A stretch of DNA of 25,496 bases from Planctomycetota bacterium (GCA_022567855.1 JADFGE010000002.1:9087-34582); one strand, 5' to 3'. Shown: positions 1-8,525, numbered from the stretch's first letter. Notes: generated by a model from the letters alone, not told the origin. Made by a program: numbers and translations.

Positions 1-723
1 TTGGTCCTGGCCCGAAGTTGTGGGGACGGCGAGGGTGGCTTGGGTTGGCTCGGTTGCTGGCGGCACGCGGAAGATGTTGTCTTGAGCCAGAGCGAGGTAA
101 CGATCGAACGTGCTCCCGTCATAGGCTGCCCAGACGACCTCGCTGGGCGCACGATCGGGCAGGAACAGCGTTGTCAGGCGAACCACAACCGCAAACCTTT
201 CGCCGTTGTCCTTCGGTTGCAATCGAACCTGATCCAGGTGCTTCAGCCAGGGCTCCGCATCGATGCGATGAACCAGCCGAAGCGCGCCCTCGAACGAGGT
301 CTCGCCTGAGATCCAGCCTTCCAGCTCAACAAAATCGATTTCGTTTCGAAGCTCGGGGTGTTTGCGGCGGGAAAACTCGTTGCGGGCCGGTGATTCGAGC
401 TTGCGAGCCTGGCCGGTCCCGACGGTGAGGCCGGATATCCCAAGTTCCTCACCGATACGGTTGAGGCGGGTCCTGAGTTGATGATCGACCGTTTCCAAAT
501 CAGCGCCAAGCGTGCGGTCGATGATCTCCTGAAGCCGGTCATCAAGTTGGCGGCGCTGGCGATTCTCGGCTTTGGCGGCGGCGAGGCTCTTTTCAGTAGC
601 GGCGATCATTCTGACCAAGTCCGACTTCTTGTCGAAATAGGTTTCCTTCGCAAGGCGGACTAGGCCAAAACTCACCACGGCAAGTAGGACAACGAACCCA
701 ACGATGCGTTGCCACGGCCTCAC
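1..723 (-). CDS. gspM: GspM/PilO-like type II secretion protein (partial, runs off window)
   Basis: Open frame of 241 codons with no stop, continuing past the left edge. It starts at a GTG that overlaps the upstream gspL stop in a GTGA junction, the same coupling seen at other junctions of this operon. The N-terminus is short and basic, followed by one membrane segment at about residues 7-23 (IVGFVVLLAVVSFGLV). A charged, coiled-coil-like stretch rich in Lys, Glu, Gln and Arg (about 30-75) comes next, then a soluble domain. This is the GspM/PilO plan: a bitopic inner-membrane protein whose periplasmic part pairs with GspL/PilN in the assembly platform. Position directly after gspL supports the call. 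Sequence identity to GspM is weak by eye, so the assignment rests on topology and gene order. An internal ATG near residue 39 would delete the membrane segment and is unlikely to be the start. Confidence 0.75.
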   Translation of the reverse strand, partial: MRPWQRIVGFVVLLAVVSFGLVRLAKETYFDKKSDLVRMIAATEKSLAAAKAENRQRRQLDDRLQEIIDRTLGADLETVDHQLRTRLNRIGEELGISGLTVGTGQARKLESPARNEFSRRKHPELRNEIDFVELEGWISGETSFEGALRLVHRIDAEPWLKHLDQVRLQPKDNGERFAVVVRLTTLFLPDRAPSEVVWAAYDGSTFDRYLALAQDNIFRVPPATEPTQATLAVPTTSGQDQ

Positions 724-2297
724 GAATCGTTCCCCCTCGCCGTATTGTGCGCCACAGCCGTCCCCTCGGGCGGATCGGTCGCGGAGGCTTGGTTGGAATC
801 GGCAGCATCGTCTTCGATCGGCTGCGCGTTGGCCACAGAACCGAGCCGGTAGTTGAATCTATACGGTAGACGACGACCACCAGCGCTGTCCGGCCCGGCG
901 GAGGTAAGCGTGTATAGCTTGCCGCGCACCAGCGCAGCACGAAAGGCGTCGGCGGTCATCCGATCCTTCGCCTCGCCATCAAGCACAATCTTGATCGGCA
1001 TCGGCGTCTGCCATTTCCGACTGGTCGCCTTTTGTTTCCCATCGAATAAGACACCGCGAAAGTTCAGCACGCCCGTCCAGGAATCGAGCACAAGCTGATC
1101 AGGCGGCGGAGAGACCGTGCCCAGATGCAACAGGTGCTCAAGCCAGTCCACATTCGCTTCCTGCCAGTGTTTGATGTGTTGGGTCTTGTATACGTCGCGC
1201 TTGAATCGGTTTCGACCGGGCAGCATCTTGCTGTATTGAGCAGTGAGATCGGCACTCTTGGTCTCGAGTGCCTGGAGTTTGCTGCTGCCGATGGTCCATG
1301 CCGCGAAAATCCCGATGAACAGCACCCCCGCCACCGCAAGGACACGCTGGCGTTTGCGGGCGGCGAGGTCCGGCGCTTTGCGCGGCTTCGCGAAGTCGAT
1401 CGACTGGACGCCGAGTGTAGGCTCGAGCAGCAATCCCGCCAACGGCCACACACCGTCCATATCCTGTTGATCGCGCTTGATGAGCGGATGCTCGGCAAGG
1501 ACCTCGGTTCGAACGTTGAGCATCTCACCGATGGGACCTGCGGCGTGGCGACAGATCTCGCGGTCACCGATGACGACGGCGCTGTGCACGTCGTTCGAGT
1601 CCTCGACGATGCGATAGCTCATCCACGTTCGTCTGGTCTCGGTCACCACCGCATTGGCGGTGCCGGTGTCATCGCCAAGCGGGGGGAGGTCCGCCGCGCG
1701 GGCGAAGCGAATCATCCCATCCAGCACCACGGTGAACTCCACACCCTCACCGGTGATGTCCACCGCGAGCGCGCCGTCACCGGGCGGGTCGTTGAGACTG
1801 CCCAACAGCGCCGCCGACCCCATGCTGCGCAACGAGATTCGCTCGATGCCCAGGCCTGCCGCCGCGGCAATCTCTTTCTCGAACGCCAGGACGGTCTCAG
1901 GAATGGCCACGGCCAGCACCGTCGTGCTCGTCTCGTCGCGCTCCAAGGTGACGAAGTCGATCACAGCAGTATCGGCGTCAAAAGGTAGATCGCGCCCCAG
2001 CGCCAACCGAGTCATCGGGGGCAGTTCGTCGTCGTCAACGGTGGGCAATGTGATTCGCTTCAGACCGACCCGTTCGCGCGAGATCGCAATCGTAGCCTTT
2101 GCCTTGGGAAATCCGGCCTCGCGCAGGCATTGCCCGACCCAAGCGCCCACGGCTTGCGCATCCTGAGTGTCCAGACTCTCGGGGACCGGTTCAACGAGCA
2201 CGCGCTTGACGACCAACTTGCTGCGACCCCGCGCCGCCAAGAGCGCGCGAAGCCGGCGTCGGCCGATGTCGATCGCGATCACGTTCCGTGCGGGCAT
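720..2297 (-). CDS. gspL: GspL-like protein (PilM-like actin fold joined to PilN-like domain)
   Basis: 525 residues. Residues 1-300 resemble the PilM/GspL cytoplasmic actin-like fold: an opening VIAIDIGRRRLRALL phosphate-loop-like segment, then ATIAISRERVGLKRITLPT, and a later LAVDITGEGVEFTVVLDG strand pair. A single membrane helix lies at about 318-336, followed by a coiled coil and a periplasmic PilN-like domain to about 490; the last 35 residues look disordered. In type IV pili the PilM and PilN parts are separate proteins, whereas GspL joins them, which fits this gene. It should link the secretion ATPase (GspE, not in the window) to the inner-membrane platform and pair with GspM encoded next. 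A good AAGGA ribosome site lies 6 bases before the ATG. A 77-base gap separates it from gspK upstream; nothing recognisable is in that gap. Confidence 0.82.
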   Translation of the reverse strand: MPARNVIAIDIGRRRLRALLAARGRSKLVVKRVLVEPVPESLDTQDAQAVGAWVGQCLREAGFPKAKATIAISRERVGLKRITLPTVDDDELPPMTRLALGRDLPFDADTAVIDFVTLERDETSTTVLAVAIPETVLAFEKEIAAAAGLGIERISLRSMGSAALLGSLNDPPGDGALAVDITGEGVEFTVVLDGMIRFARAADLPPLGDDTGTANAVVTETRRTWMSYRIVEDSNDVHSAVVIGDREICRHAAGPIGEMLNVRTEVLAEHPLIKRDQQDMDGVWPLAGLLLEPTLGVQSIDFAKPRKAPDLAARKRQRVLAVAGVLFIGIFAAWTIGSSKLQALETKSADLTAQYSKMLPGRNRFKRDVYKTQHIKHWQEANVDWLEHLLHLGTVSPPPDQLVLDSWTGVLNFRGVLFDGKQKATSRKWQTPMPIKIVLDGEAKDRMTADAFRAALVRGKLYTLTSAGPDSAGGRRLPYRFNYRLGSVANAQPIEDDAADSNQASATDPPEGTAVAHNTARGNDS

Positions 2298-2374
2298 CGT
2301 CGTTCCTTATCCACTGACGTCGTCAGTCCCGTTCGGGCGCTTCCAACGAGCAACGAGCTCGATGCGAAACCAGA

Positions 2375-3922
2375 TCAGTCTCCGCTGATCCATCGACCAA
2401 TCCGCTTGCGGCCACTCGTCGCGGACTGTGACCTGGGCGCCATGGGGCTCAACCGCCTGTTCCGCCGAGCGCCAGCCACGCCGCCCGGCGCCGGCGGCAT
2501 GTCGGCATCCGTAAGGTCAGCGCCGAAGCCCGGTTCGCTCGCATCACTGAGCGATTCCAACTCGCCGGCCTCTGAGCCGTCTCCGTCGAGCGTTACCACT
2601 TCGTCCGCGAAGGGTTGCTCGTCATCCCAACGATCATCAAACCGGTCCACCGCGGCGCCTGCCGCGAGCATGGCTGTGGTCTGAAGCAAGGTGATATCGC
2701 GAAGATAGGCGACCCTCGGCCGCGGCGCGGACAGATCGATCACCACTTCGTAGATCACCGGGTTTGTCAGCGGACCGCTTGGGTCATCCGGATCGACCTC
2801 CCCCGCCGCCAGCCGTAACCGATACGTCCAGCACCGAGTCGTGATTCGACCGGCCAACTCGTCGTAAGCCTCCGGCTGCACGATCCCCTCAATGGCCGGC
2901 CAGACGATCGTGGCCCGGTCGTCGGCCGACAAGCCGTCTCGCATCTGCACGATCGCCGCCGCCTCATCGGGCCCGAGGCCAGGCAGGGCTACCAGCGCCT
3001 CATACGGGGCGGTGTTGATGTCGAGGCGCCCGAAATGAAACTCGCCGGACTCCGCGGTAAATGTGTCAACGATCTCGCCCCAGTCGTCCGGATCAACGTT
3101 GTAGAAGCGAAGCACGTCAAACAGCACCGCCTCGCTGTCGAAGGTTCTACCCTCCTCAACCATGATGCGGCGCAGGACGTCTCGAACCTCACGCCCGAAG
3201 CGCTCCTCGACGCGGCGGCCAAGCTCTTCGGACCATTCGGTGTTGAGATTGATCCGCAGGCGGCCGTTGCGTTGAAGAGTGGGCTCAAAGCTGTACACCG
3301 TCACGATGTCCGCCAGGCCGCGCGGCACATCGTCAAAGGCGCCACTCGATACCGAATCTTGGACGAATTCGCCCGATGCTTCATCTATCACGGTCAGTTC
3401 GTCGATCGGCCCGTACAAAAGTTCGGGCGTGATGCCCTCCACCCACAGCAATTCCGCCACGGACTGAAAGGGCCGGCCCAGCCGACGGTCGCGAAACTCG
3501 ATCACCGCCTCCGCCAAGTCGGGCTCGATCAACTCGGTCTGCGCTAGCATCTCGGCGTCCACCATGTTCAGATCGAGCTTCCCCGCCTCGGGCACGGAAC
3601 GCGCGCCGCCTGGACCCACCGGCAACAGGCGGACAACGCCGAGCCGGGTGTCTGTTTCGTACACCACGTATTCGTCCGCAACGGCGGGGACCTCGCCGTC
3701 GAGTATTCGTTGACGCTGGTCGTTGAGGGTGCTCATCACGGCCCGGATTCCCGACCAGGCGAGGGCTCGGGATTGAGCGGCACCGGCGGCGCCGGCGCTC
3801 CCGGCCGCTTCGGCCTGCGCCATGAACAGCAGGCTCGTGCCTACGAGCAGGGCACTACCCATTATCACCAGCACGGCGATGAGCGTGAAGCCACGATCGT
3901 CGTTGCATCGCAGTGCGGTCAT
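2375..3922 (-). CDS. gspK: Type II secretion minor pseudopilin GspK
   Basis: 515 residues with a class III prepilin signal: cleavage expected after Gly11 in RGFTLIAVLVIMG, followed by a hydrophobic helix. Position +5 of the mature protein is Ala rather than Glu, a known hallmark of GspK, which caps the pseudopilus tip and is built in differently from other pseudopilins. Two helix-hairpin-helix-like segments are visible (about 115-165, with LDLNMVDAEMLAQ; and 299-330, with DINTAPYEALVALPGLG), as in the GspK alpha domain. The family is usually about 300-350 residues; this one is longer, with an acidic, Pro/Gly-rich and finally basic C-terminal extension from about 420. Its ATG overlaps the gspJ stop (ATGA), implying coupled translation. 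GspI, GspJ and GspK are expected to form the tip complex. Confidence 0.9.
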   Translation of the reverse strand: MTALRCNDDRGFTLIAVLVIMGSALLVGTSLLFMAQAEAAGSAGAAGAAQSRALAWSGIRAVMSTLNDQRQRILDGEVPAVADEYVVYETDTRLGVVRLLPVGPGGARSVPEAGKLDLNMVDAEMLAQTELIEPDLAEAVIEFRDRRLGRPFQSVAELLWVEGITPELLYGPIDELTVIDEASGEFVQDSVSSGAFDDVPRGLADIVTVYSFEPTLQRNGRLRINLNTEWSEELGRRVEERFGREVRDVLRRIMVEEGRTFDSEAVLFDVLRFYNVDPDDWGEIVDTFTAESGEFHFGRLDINTAPYEALVALPGLGPDEAAAIVQMRDGLSADDRATIVWPAIEGIVQPEAYDELAGRITTRCWTYRLRLAAGEVDPDDPSGPLTNPVIYEVVIDLSAPRPRVAYLRDITLLQTTAMLAAGAAVDRFDDRWDDEQPFADEVVTLDGDGSEAGELESLSDASEPGFGADLTDADMPPAPGGVAGARRNRRLSPMAPRSQSATSGRKRIGRWISGD

Positions 3923-4743
3923 AATCCAGCCTCCGACGGGGCCGCACTTGTAGCGAAATCATCATCGCCCGACATCGCAACGTCCCCCGCGGCGTCATCG
4001 CCGGTCGAGGCATCCGGAATCACAATCACCCGAATGCGGTCCGGCCTCGGCTCGCGGTAGAACTCCAGGTCACTCTGCTCGGCGTAGGCGCGTTCGTCGA
4101 ACGTGTCTGTGGCATCGAACGTCAGACGATCGGGCTCGTCTTGGGGCGGAATCGGGTCCGGCTCTGCGCCCGGCCAAGGCTCGAACCACACCGCGATCTC
4201 CACGGCCAGCGGCAATCGGCCGTACGACCGGCTGTCAAACGTATCGCGCCAGCTCGTGCCGTCGTGGAACCGGAAACGCACCTTGTACACGGACCCGCCC
4301 ACCGGGAACTCGGACGGGCGGTCGGTCGTGTTGTTGGTCTGCATAAACCTGCGCGAGGCCATGATCTGCCGTCGGGACTCGTCGAAGCGGTATTCGGTTA
4401 GTTGCAGGTCGCCGAAGACAGCCGGATCGCCCACGCCGCGCTCCGCGAGACTGGCCGCCACGGAGCGGGTCAGGATGCGCAGGCGTTGGGTATCACCCTC
4501 GACGCCGGAACCCGAATCGGCGTCACCGACCACACACGTCATCAAGTCCGCTTCGACGCGCTCGATGAGCGTCGTCGCGGCGAGCTGCTTGGCGCTGTAC
4601 CGAAGCGCTCGATCCCGTGACGAGAGCAGGTCGAACATGAAGGTGAACATCGACCCCAGCAACGCCAGCACCAACCCGATGGCGATCAACACCTCCAGCA
4701 GCGTAAAGCCGCGACGAACCCGGTTGATCGGCGGTCGGCTCAC
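3919..4743 (-). CDS. gspJ: Type II secretion minor pseudopilin GspJ
   Basis: 274 residues with a textbook prepilin N-terminus: RRGFTLLEVLIAIGLVLALLG, cleavage after Gly12 and Glu at mature +5. The hydrophobic helix is followed by a segment (AKQLAATTLIERVEADLMT) typical of GspJ. The body contains many beta-type stretches ending in an acidic, Asp/Ala-rich tail. Start is GTG, overlapping the gspI stop in a GTGA junction; the gspK ATG in turn overlaps this stop. GspJ bridges GspI and GspK in the tip of the periplasmic pseudopilus. Family assignment comes from the prepilin signal plus operon position between gspI and gspK; the body alone is too divergent to be certain by eye. Confidence 0.86.
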   Translation of the reverse strand: MSRPPINRVRRGFTLLEVLIAIGLVLALLGSMFTFMFDLLSSRDRALRYSAKQLAATTLIERVEADLMTCVVGDADSGSGVEGDTQRLRILTRSVAASLAERGVGDPAVFGDLQLTEYRFDESRRQIMASRRFMQTNNTTDRPSEFPVGGSVYKVRFRFHDGTSWRDTFDSRSYGRLPLAVEIAVWFEPWPGAEPDPIPPQDEPDRLTFDATDTFDERAYAEQSDLEFYREPRPDRIRVIVIPDASTGDDAAGDVAMSGDDDFATSAAPSEAGL

Positions 4744-5255
4744 GGCTCACCCCCCGGCAAACCCTCGAGCAATTCGTCTTCCCGGTACGCCTCGACCTCG
4801 GCCTCGCGCGGCGGCATGAGTTGACGGAGCGTGAAGCTCATCGGCACGAAACCACCATCGTCGCTCGTCTGGTCCGTCAGCTCGGTGACGGTCAGCTCGA
4901 CGAGATTCAGTCCCCCAAACTCGCTGGGGAAGGTCTGAACCTCGATCGTCCACCGAAGCCCGCTGTGCCGCGCGTCGAAGTCGAGGTCCGGCTCGTAGGA
5001 CCCGATCTCGCCGGACCATTCCGAGCGCAAGTCGCGCACTGTGATGAATCCCGCTTCCAGTTCAGCCATTTTCGACCGGGCGATGTCCACCGCCTCCTGT
5101 TGGCGCTTGGTCCGATCAAGCGCGTCAAAGACGCTCCTGGCCGCGCCGAGGGCGAACGCCGACGCGCCTGCGAACAGTGCGATCGACAGCAGCACCTCCA
5201 GCAACAACGCACCGCGGCGCTTGGGCGGTTTCGGAATTGCCTCGATCGCGATCAC
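4740..5255 (-). CDS. gspI: Type II secretion minor pseudopilin GspI
   Basis: 171 residues. Prepilin signal KRRGALLLEVLLSIALFAGAS with cleavage after Gly15. The mature protein would begin with Ala instead of the usual Phe/Met, while Glu is kept at +5. A helix (AVDIARSKMAELEAGF) follows, closely resembling the GspI pattern in which a membrane helix runs into an ALNLARSKMAELE-like stretch. Start is GTG in a GTGA overlap with the gspH stop. GspI nucleates the GspI-J-K tip complex of the pseudopilus. Length is somewhat above the usual 120-130 residues because of a Glu/Pro-rich C-terminal extension. Confidence 0.86.
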   Translation of the reverse strand: MIAIEAIPKPPKRRGALLLEVLLSIALFAGASAFALGAARSVFDALDRTKRQQEAVDIARSKMAELEAGFITVRDLRSEWSGEIGSYEPDLDFDARHSGLRWTIEVQTFPSEFGGLNLVELTVTELTDQTSDDGGFVPMSFTLRQLMPPREAEVEAYREDELLEGLPGGEP

Positions 5256-6061
5256 CGCTCGCCAGGCTCCTCATCCGGGTCAGCCGCGCGGTTGCCCTCG
5301 CCCGACACGGATTCGACATCCTCCGAATCGACCTCATCATCATCGCGCTCTTCATCGCGCTCAAACTCCTCGAACTCGTCATCCAGCTCCGAATCATCAG
5401 CATCCTCAACGGCGTCACGGTTCGCCGCGGTCGCGTCGAAGATGGGTAGACCCGTCCAGGGATTCACTTCGATCCTTCGCGCCCGGCCGTCGTTATCGAC
5501 GACCCAGACCCCTTCGCCAAGAAGCGCCGATCCGTCCGGTAGAAAAACCGCCAGGCGGATGGTGCGAGGCGGCTGATCCAGAACCAGCGATGCCGAGGCG
5601 TCATCGAAATAGGCGCCCAAATCGTCATCGAATGAGCCGAACGAATCGTCGTAACCGTCTTCAATCTCCTGCGGCGGCGTCCTAGTGATTTGGACACCCT
5701 CGGCCAGATGCCGATAGGCCCATCCTTCGGGAATCAGCAGGTCTTCGTCCGGCTCCTCGCTGAAATCGAGCATTGCCGCTGAGCCGTCGGCGTCGCCGAA
5801 GCGCGAGGCGGCGCGCTCGGGTCGGAACATCCGCGCCTCGACGTGAGGCGCCTCGCTGTAATACATCACCTCCACCGGTTCGCCGGTGGCCTGGGCATGC
5901 GCTCGGGCGAGGAGCAACTGGTCGCGGATGATCTGGATCGTTGAATCGAAGGTACGCTGGCGCTGGCGTCCCATCATGGTGGGGAACACCAACGCGCCGA
6001 GGGCGACCACCAGGCCGATCGCAATCAGCAGCTCCAAGAGCGTCAGTCCGCGGCGAGGCAT
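5252..6061 (-). CDS. gspH: Type II secretion minor pseudopilin GspH (GspH/FimT family)
   Basis: 269 residues. Prepilin signal MPRRGLTLLELLIAIGLVVA with a very short leader: cleavage after Gly5, Leu at mature +1, Glu at +5. The following segment (QIIRDQLLLARAHAQATGEPVEV) matches the GspH/FimT pattern of a helix with an LLLARAHA core. The last 50 residues are strikingly acidic (runs of Asp and Glu such as ERDDDEVDSEDVES), which typical GspH proteins (about 150-190 residues) lack. ATG start; it lies 6 bases after the gspG stop. GspH links the minor tip to the GspG shaft of the pseudopilus. Confidence 0.86.
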   Translation of the reverse strand: MPRRGLTLLELLIAIGLVVALGALVFPTMMGRQRQRTFDSTIQIIRDQLLLARAHAQATGEPVEVMYYSEAPHVEARMFRPERAASRFGDADGSAAMLDFSEEPDEDLLIPEGWAYRHLAEGVQITRTPPQEIEDGYDDSFGSFDDDLGAYFDDASASLVLDQPPRTIRLAVFLPDGSALLGEGVWVVDNDGRARRIEVNPWTGLPIFDATAANRDAVEDADDSELDDEFEEFERDEERDDDEVDSEDVESVSGEGNRAADPDEEPGER

Positions 6062-6067
6062 CGCCGG

Positions 6068-6592
6068 TCACGATCCGTCGTCGGTGCCGGCAGGGGTGAA
6101 GTCCTCGAACTCCTCGGCAATCTCGCCTTCCACGTCCCGCAGCCGATCGTGGTTGGTGATGTCGTCGTCGGTGTCCTCTTCCTTGTCGGGTCCGATCGAG
6201 ATGAGGTCGTAAAACGACTCACCGCGGATTTCGCCGGGATAGCGGTAGATCAACTCGCTGCCCCAACTGTCGTCGACGATGGCATTCTCCAGGTAGGGCC
6301 CTCGCCACCGCTCGAAGTCCTCCTCATCTTCAAGCTGTTCGCGATTCCACAGGACCGCCAACCCCTCTTCCTCAGTCGGCCAGCGATTCAGGTCGAGACG
6401 GAACTGTTTCATCGCGCCATCAATGAGATCGAACTGGACGAGTTGAAGGTTGGCCTTGGCCTGCTCGCCGCGCGGAATGAGGTTCATCACCACCAGACCG
6501 CCCATCGCCAGCAGAATGGCGATCACGATCAGCAGCTCGATGAGCGTGAACGCTCGCCTGGTGTGTTTGTCGTATCGTCGTGTCGTCATCAC
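6068..6592 (-). CDS. gspG: Type II secretion major pseudopilin GspG
   Basis: 174 residues from GTG at 6592, or 173 from the ATG at 6589. A strong GGGAGGA ribosome site lies 8 bases before the GTG and 11 before the ATG, so the start is ambiguous. Prepilin signal is TRRAFTLIELLIVIAILLAM: Glu at mature +5 is present but the residue before the cleavage point is Ala rather than the nearly invariant Gly. The rest follows GspG closely: helix with LDLNRWPTEEEGLAVL, then RGPYLENAIVDDSWGSELIYRYPG, then a C-terminal acidic loop (FYDLISIGPDKEEDTDDDI) that in GspG binds calcium. It should polymerise into the pseudopilus shaft. A 176-base gap with a hairpin separates it from gspF upstream, which may set its own expression level. 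Confidence 0.93.
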   Translation of the reverse strand: MMTTRRYDKHTRRAFTLIELLIVIAILLAMGGLVVMNLIPRGEQAKANLQLVQFDLIDGAMKQFRLDLNRWPTEEEGLAVLWNREQLEDEEDFERWRGPYLENAIVDDSWGSELIYRYPGEIRGESFYDLISIGPDKEEDTDDDITNHDRLRDVEGEIAEEFEDFTPAGTDDGS

Positions 6593-6638
6593 GTTCGTGT
6601 CCTCCCGATAGCTTGGTTATCCCTTGATTTCAATCGGC

Positions 6639-6656
6639 CCAACCTTGCGGTTGGGG
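6639..6656. promoter_or_regulatory. Hairpin in the gspF-gspG spacer
   Basis: Perfect 7-base-pair inverted repeat, CCCAACC and GGTTGGG around a TTGC loop, in the 176-base gap between the gspF stop and the gspG start. There is no T-tract after it in the direction of transcription (minus), so it is not a classical terminator. It could stabilise or partly attenuate the message ahead of the most abundant product, GspG. The function is inferred; only the palindrome is seen. Confidence 0.45.
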
Positions 6657-6768
6657 TCAATACCGCTCGCCGGTGGCCACAGGTTCGTTGCCGCCGCCGG
6701 CTGATTCTTTCCCCTCTACCTGACCAATCGTACCGGCCCGAGCGCCTCAAGATGCTTCTGCGGTGGGC

Positions 6769-7953
6769 TCAAATGGTGGCGCTGAGCTGCAGCATGGGCA
6801 CGATCAGGGCCACGAAAATGAACAGCACGACCCCCGCCAAGCCCAGAAGCAGCATCGGCTCCATCATCCGAACGAACAGGCTCAGCATCCGGTCGATCCG
6901 CTTCTCGAGGGTGTCGGCAATGGTCGTGAGCACCTCGGGCAGGTTGTTGGCGGACTCTCCCACCGCGATCATCTCGGCCACGTCCTCTGCGAACATACCG
7001 CAGTCCGCCAGCGGCTTGGCTAAGGGCTCGCCCGCCCGGACCGCGTCCTGAGCTTGGTCGATGGCCTCGGCCAGGAGCACGTGACCGACCGCGTCGCGGC
7101 TGATTTGCATGGCCTGAAGCATCGGCACGCCGTTGCCCAGCAACGTGCCCAGAATCCGGGTGAACCGGGCCACCGCCAGACTGCTAACCAGCGCCCCGAG
7201 TCGGGGGATCCGAAGCTGCCAACGGGCCAGCGCCAGCTGGACGCTCGACTGACGCCGCAGCCACCAGCATCCCGCCACGACGCCGGCTACTCCAAGGACG
7301 ATCAGCAGCCAGTGGTTCGTCAGCGCATTGGACGCGCCGAGGAGGATCTTCGTGGGAAGCGGCAGCTCGATGCGGCTGTAGAAATCCTTGAACTTCGGCA
7401 CGAAAAAGACGAGTGCGGCAATGACGATACCCAGACCGACGAATAGCAATACGACCGGGTAGATGAGGTTGCCGAGCACCTTGGACCGCATGTCGGCTTG
7501 ATTCTCAAGAAACGCGCCAAGCCGCGCGAGGACCTGTTCGAGAAATCCGCCGCGCTCACCGGCCCGGATCATGGCGACCTGGATCGAAGGAAAGACATCC
7601 TCGTGCTTGGCCATGGCATCGCCCAGTCGCTCGCCCTCAGCGATGTCGTCGGCAATGGCGGTCATGACGGTCGCCAGCCGGGGATTGGACTTCCCCCGCC
7701 CAAGCAATTGCAGCGCACGCAGCAACGGCATGCCGACGCGCAACAGGTCCGCGAGCTGCCGATAGACGGTCGCCAGGTGGCGGGGGGACACGCGTCGTTG
7801 CCAGTGTCGCCGGGCGTGGACTTCGCGCACCTGCACCGGCGCGAGGTCGCGCGACTGGAGCTCGATGAGAGCCGCTTGTCTGGTCACCACGGTCAGCGTG
7901 CCGGTGACCTTCACCCCAAGCTGATCGCGAGCAATGTATTGGAAAGCCGCCAT
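6769..7953 (-). CDS. gspF: Type II secretion inner-membrane platform protein GspF
   Basis: 394 residues from the ATG at 7953. A longer reading exists to 8115, but the family begins with the segment seen here (MAAFQYIARDQLGVKVTGTL, compare the usual M..F.Y.A.D..G....G) and the total then matches the usual ~400. It has two tandem GspF domains: residues about 60-180, with LATVYRQLADLLRVGMPLLRA, and about 260-385, with FTRILGTLLGNGVPMLQAMQ. Both carry the G(M/V)P(L/M)L(R/Q)A motif. Membrane helices lie at about 161-187, 214-233 and 363-388. GspF is the multi-spanning core of the assembly platform that works with the ATPase GspE and GspL/M. It is the first gene of the visible operon; no strong ribosome site is evident. 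Confidence 0.95.
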   Translation of the reverse strand: MAAFQYIARDQLGVKVTGTLTVVTRQAALIELQSRDLAPVQVREVHARRHWQRRVSPRHLATVYRQLADLLRVGMPLLRALQLLGRGKSNPRLATVMTAIADDIAEGERLGDAMAKHEDVFPSIQVAMIRAGERGGFLEQVLARLGAFLENQADMRSKVLGNLIYPVVLLFVGLGIVIAALVFFVPKFKDFYSRIELPLPTKILLGASNALTNHWLLIVLGVAGVVAGCWWLRRQSSVQLALARWQLRIPRLGALVSSLAVARFTRILGTLLGNGVPMLQAMQISRDAVGHVLLAEAIDQAQDAVRAGEPLAKPLADCGMFAEDVAEMIAVGESANNLPEVLTTIADTLEKRIDRMLSLFVRMMEPMLLLGLAGVVLFIFVALIVPMLQLSATI

Positions 7954-8525
7954 GGTGCCGTAGGTCCGCCTGTTGGTTCTTGGGTCCAAACGCCGGCCGG
8001 TTGCAGGCATATTGGCCTGATCGACCTGGTGCGCTCGTGCGCAAACCCAAGCAGCAGCAGAACATGCGCCTCCGACCGGCTCGGCGCGGCACGCCAGGTC
8101 AGTCCCCGCACCCACCCCGTGGTCCCAAGGCGTGTAACTGGCAGCCGTTGTCCGCCGTCATGGGCAGGTTAGCAAAATATTCGGCGTCAACAATTGCGCG
8201 TTCTCCAATCGTCGGGGGCCGCGAAACGCGTTCACCCTTGTCGATCTCACGCCGCGGTGTCGTCGGCGGAAGTTCCGATGACGCATCGAATATGCGCCGA
8301 ACAATCGTGAATCGGTCTCCACTCGTCAAGCAACAAATCAGTCGACCACACAACCGCGCTTTACAAACGGGCCGCCAGCGGCGATGATCTCGTCTCAGTC
8401 GGCCTCGCGCCGCTAGGAAGCAGGATTGCATTTCTCAGAGGATGACGCCAATACACGGAAGCACACACTGAGCGCGGGTCCCCCAAGCATCTCTCAGGAC
8501 AAGCTCGAACAAAGGAAGGTTCGAC
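7954..8525. other. 572-base gene-poor gap between gspF and a divergent small HTH gene
   Basis: I see no convincing gene here. A minus-strand open frame at 8099-8431 exists, but it is rich in Arg/Cys without family resemblance, has no ribosome site I can identify and partly overlaps the extended gspF frame. The gap should contain promoters for gspF (minus) and for the small gene at 8526 (plus). There are AT-richer patches around 8168-8195 and 8425-8460, but no clean -35/-10 pair can be defended. Confidence 0.5.

Noticed and set aside
1125..1988. Long plus-strand frame of 287 residues opposite gspL
   Set aside because: Shadow of the minus-strand gene: no family pattern, no ribosome site, and antisense to a well-supported coding region.
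7954..8115. 54-residue N-terminal extension of GspF
   Set aside because: The family starts with the sequence after the ATG at 7953, and the extension has no resemblance to a membrane or signal segment.
8099..8431. Minus-strand open frame of 110 residues in the gspF upstream gap
   Set aside because: Arg/Cys-rich composition, no recognisable family, no ribosome site, and overlap with the extended gspF frame; a chance frame in GC-rich DNA is more likely.
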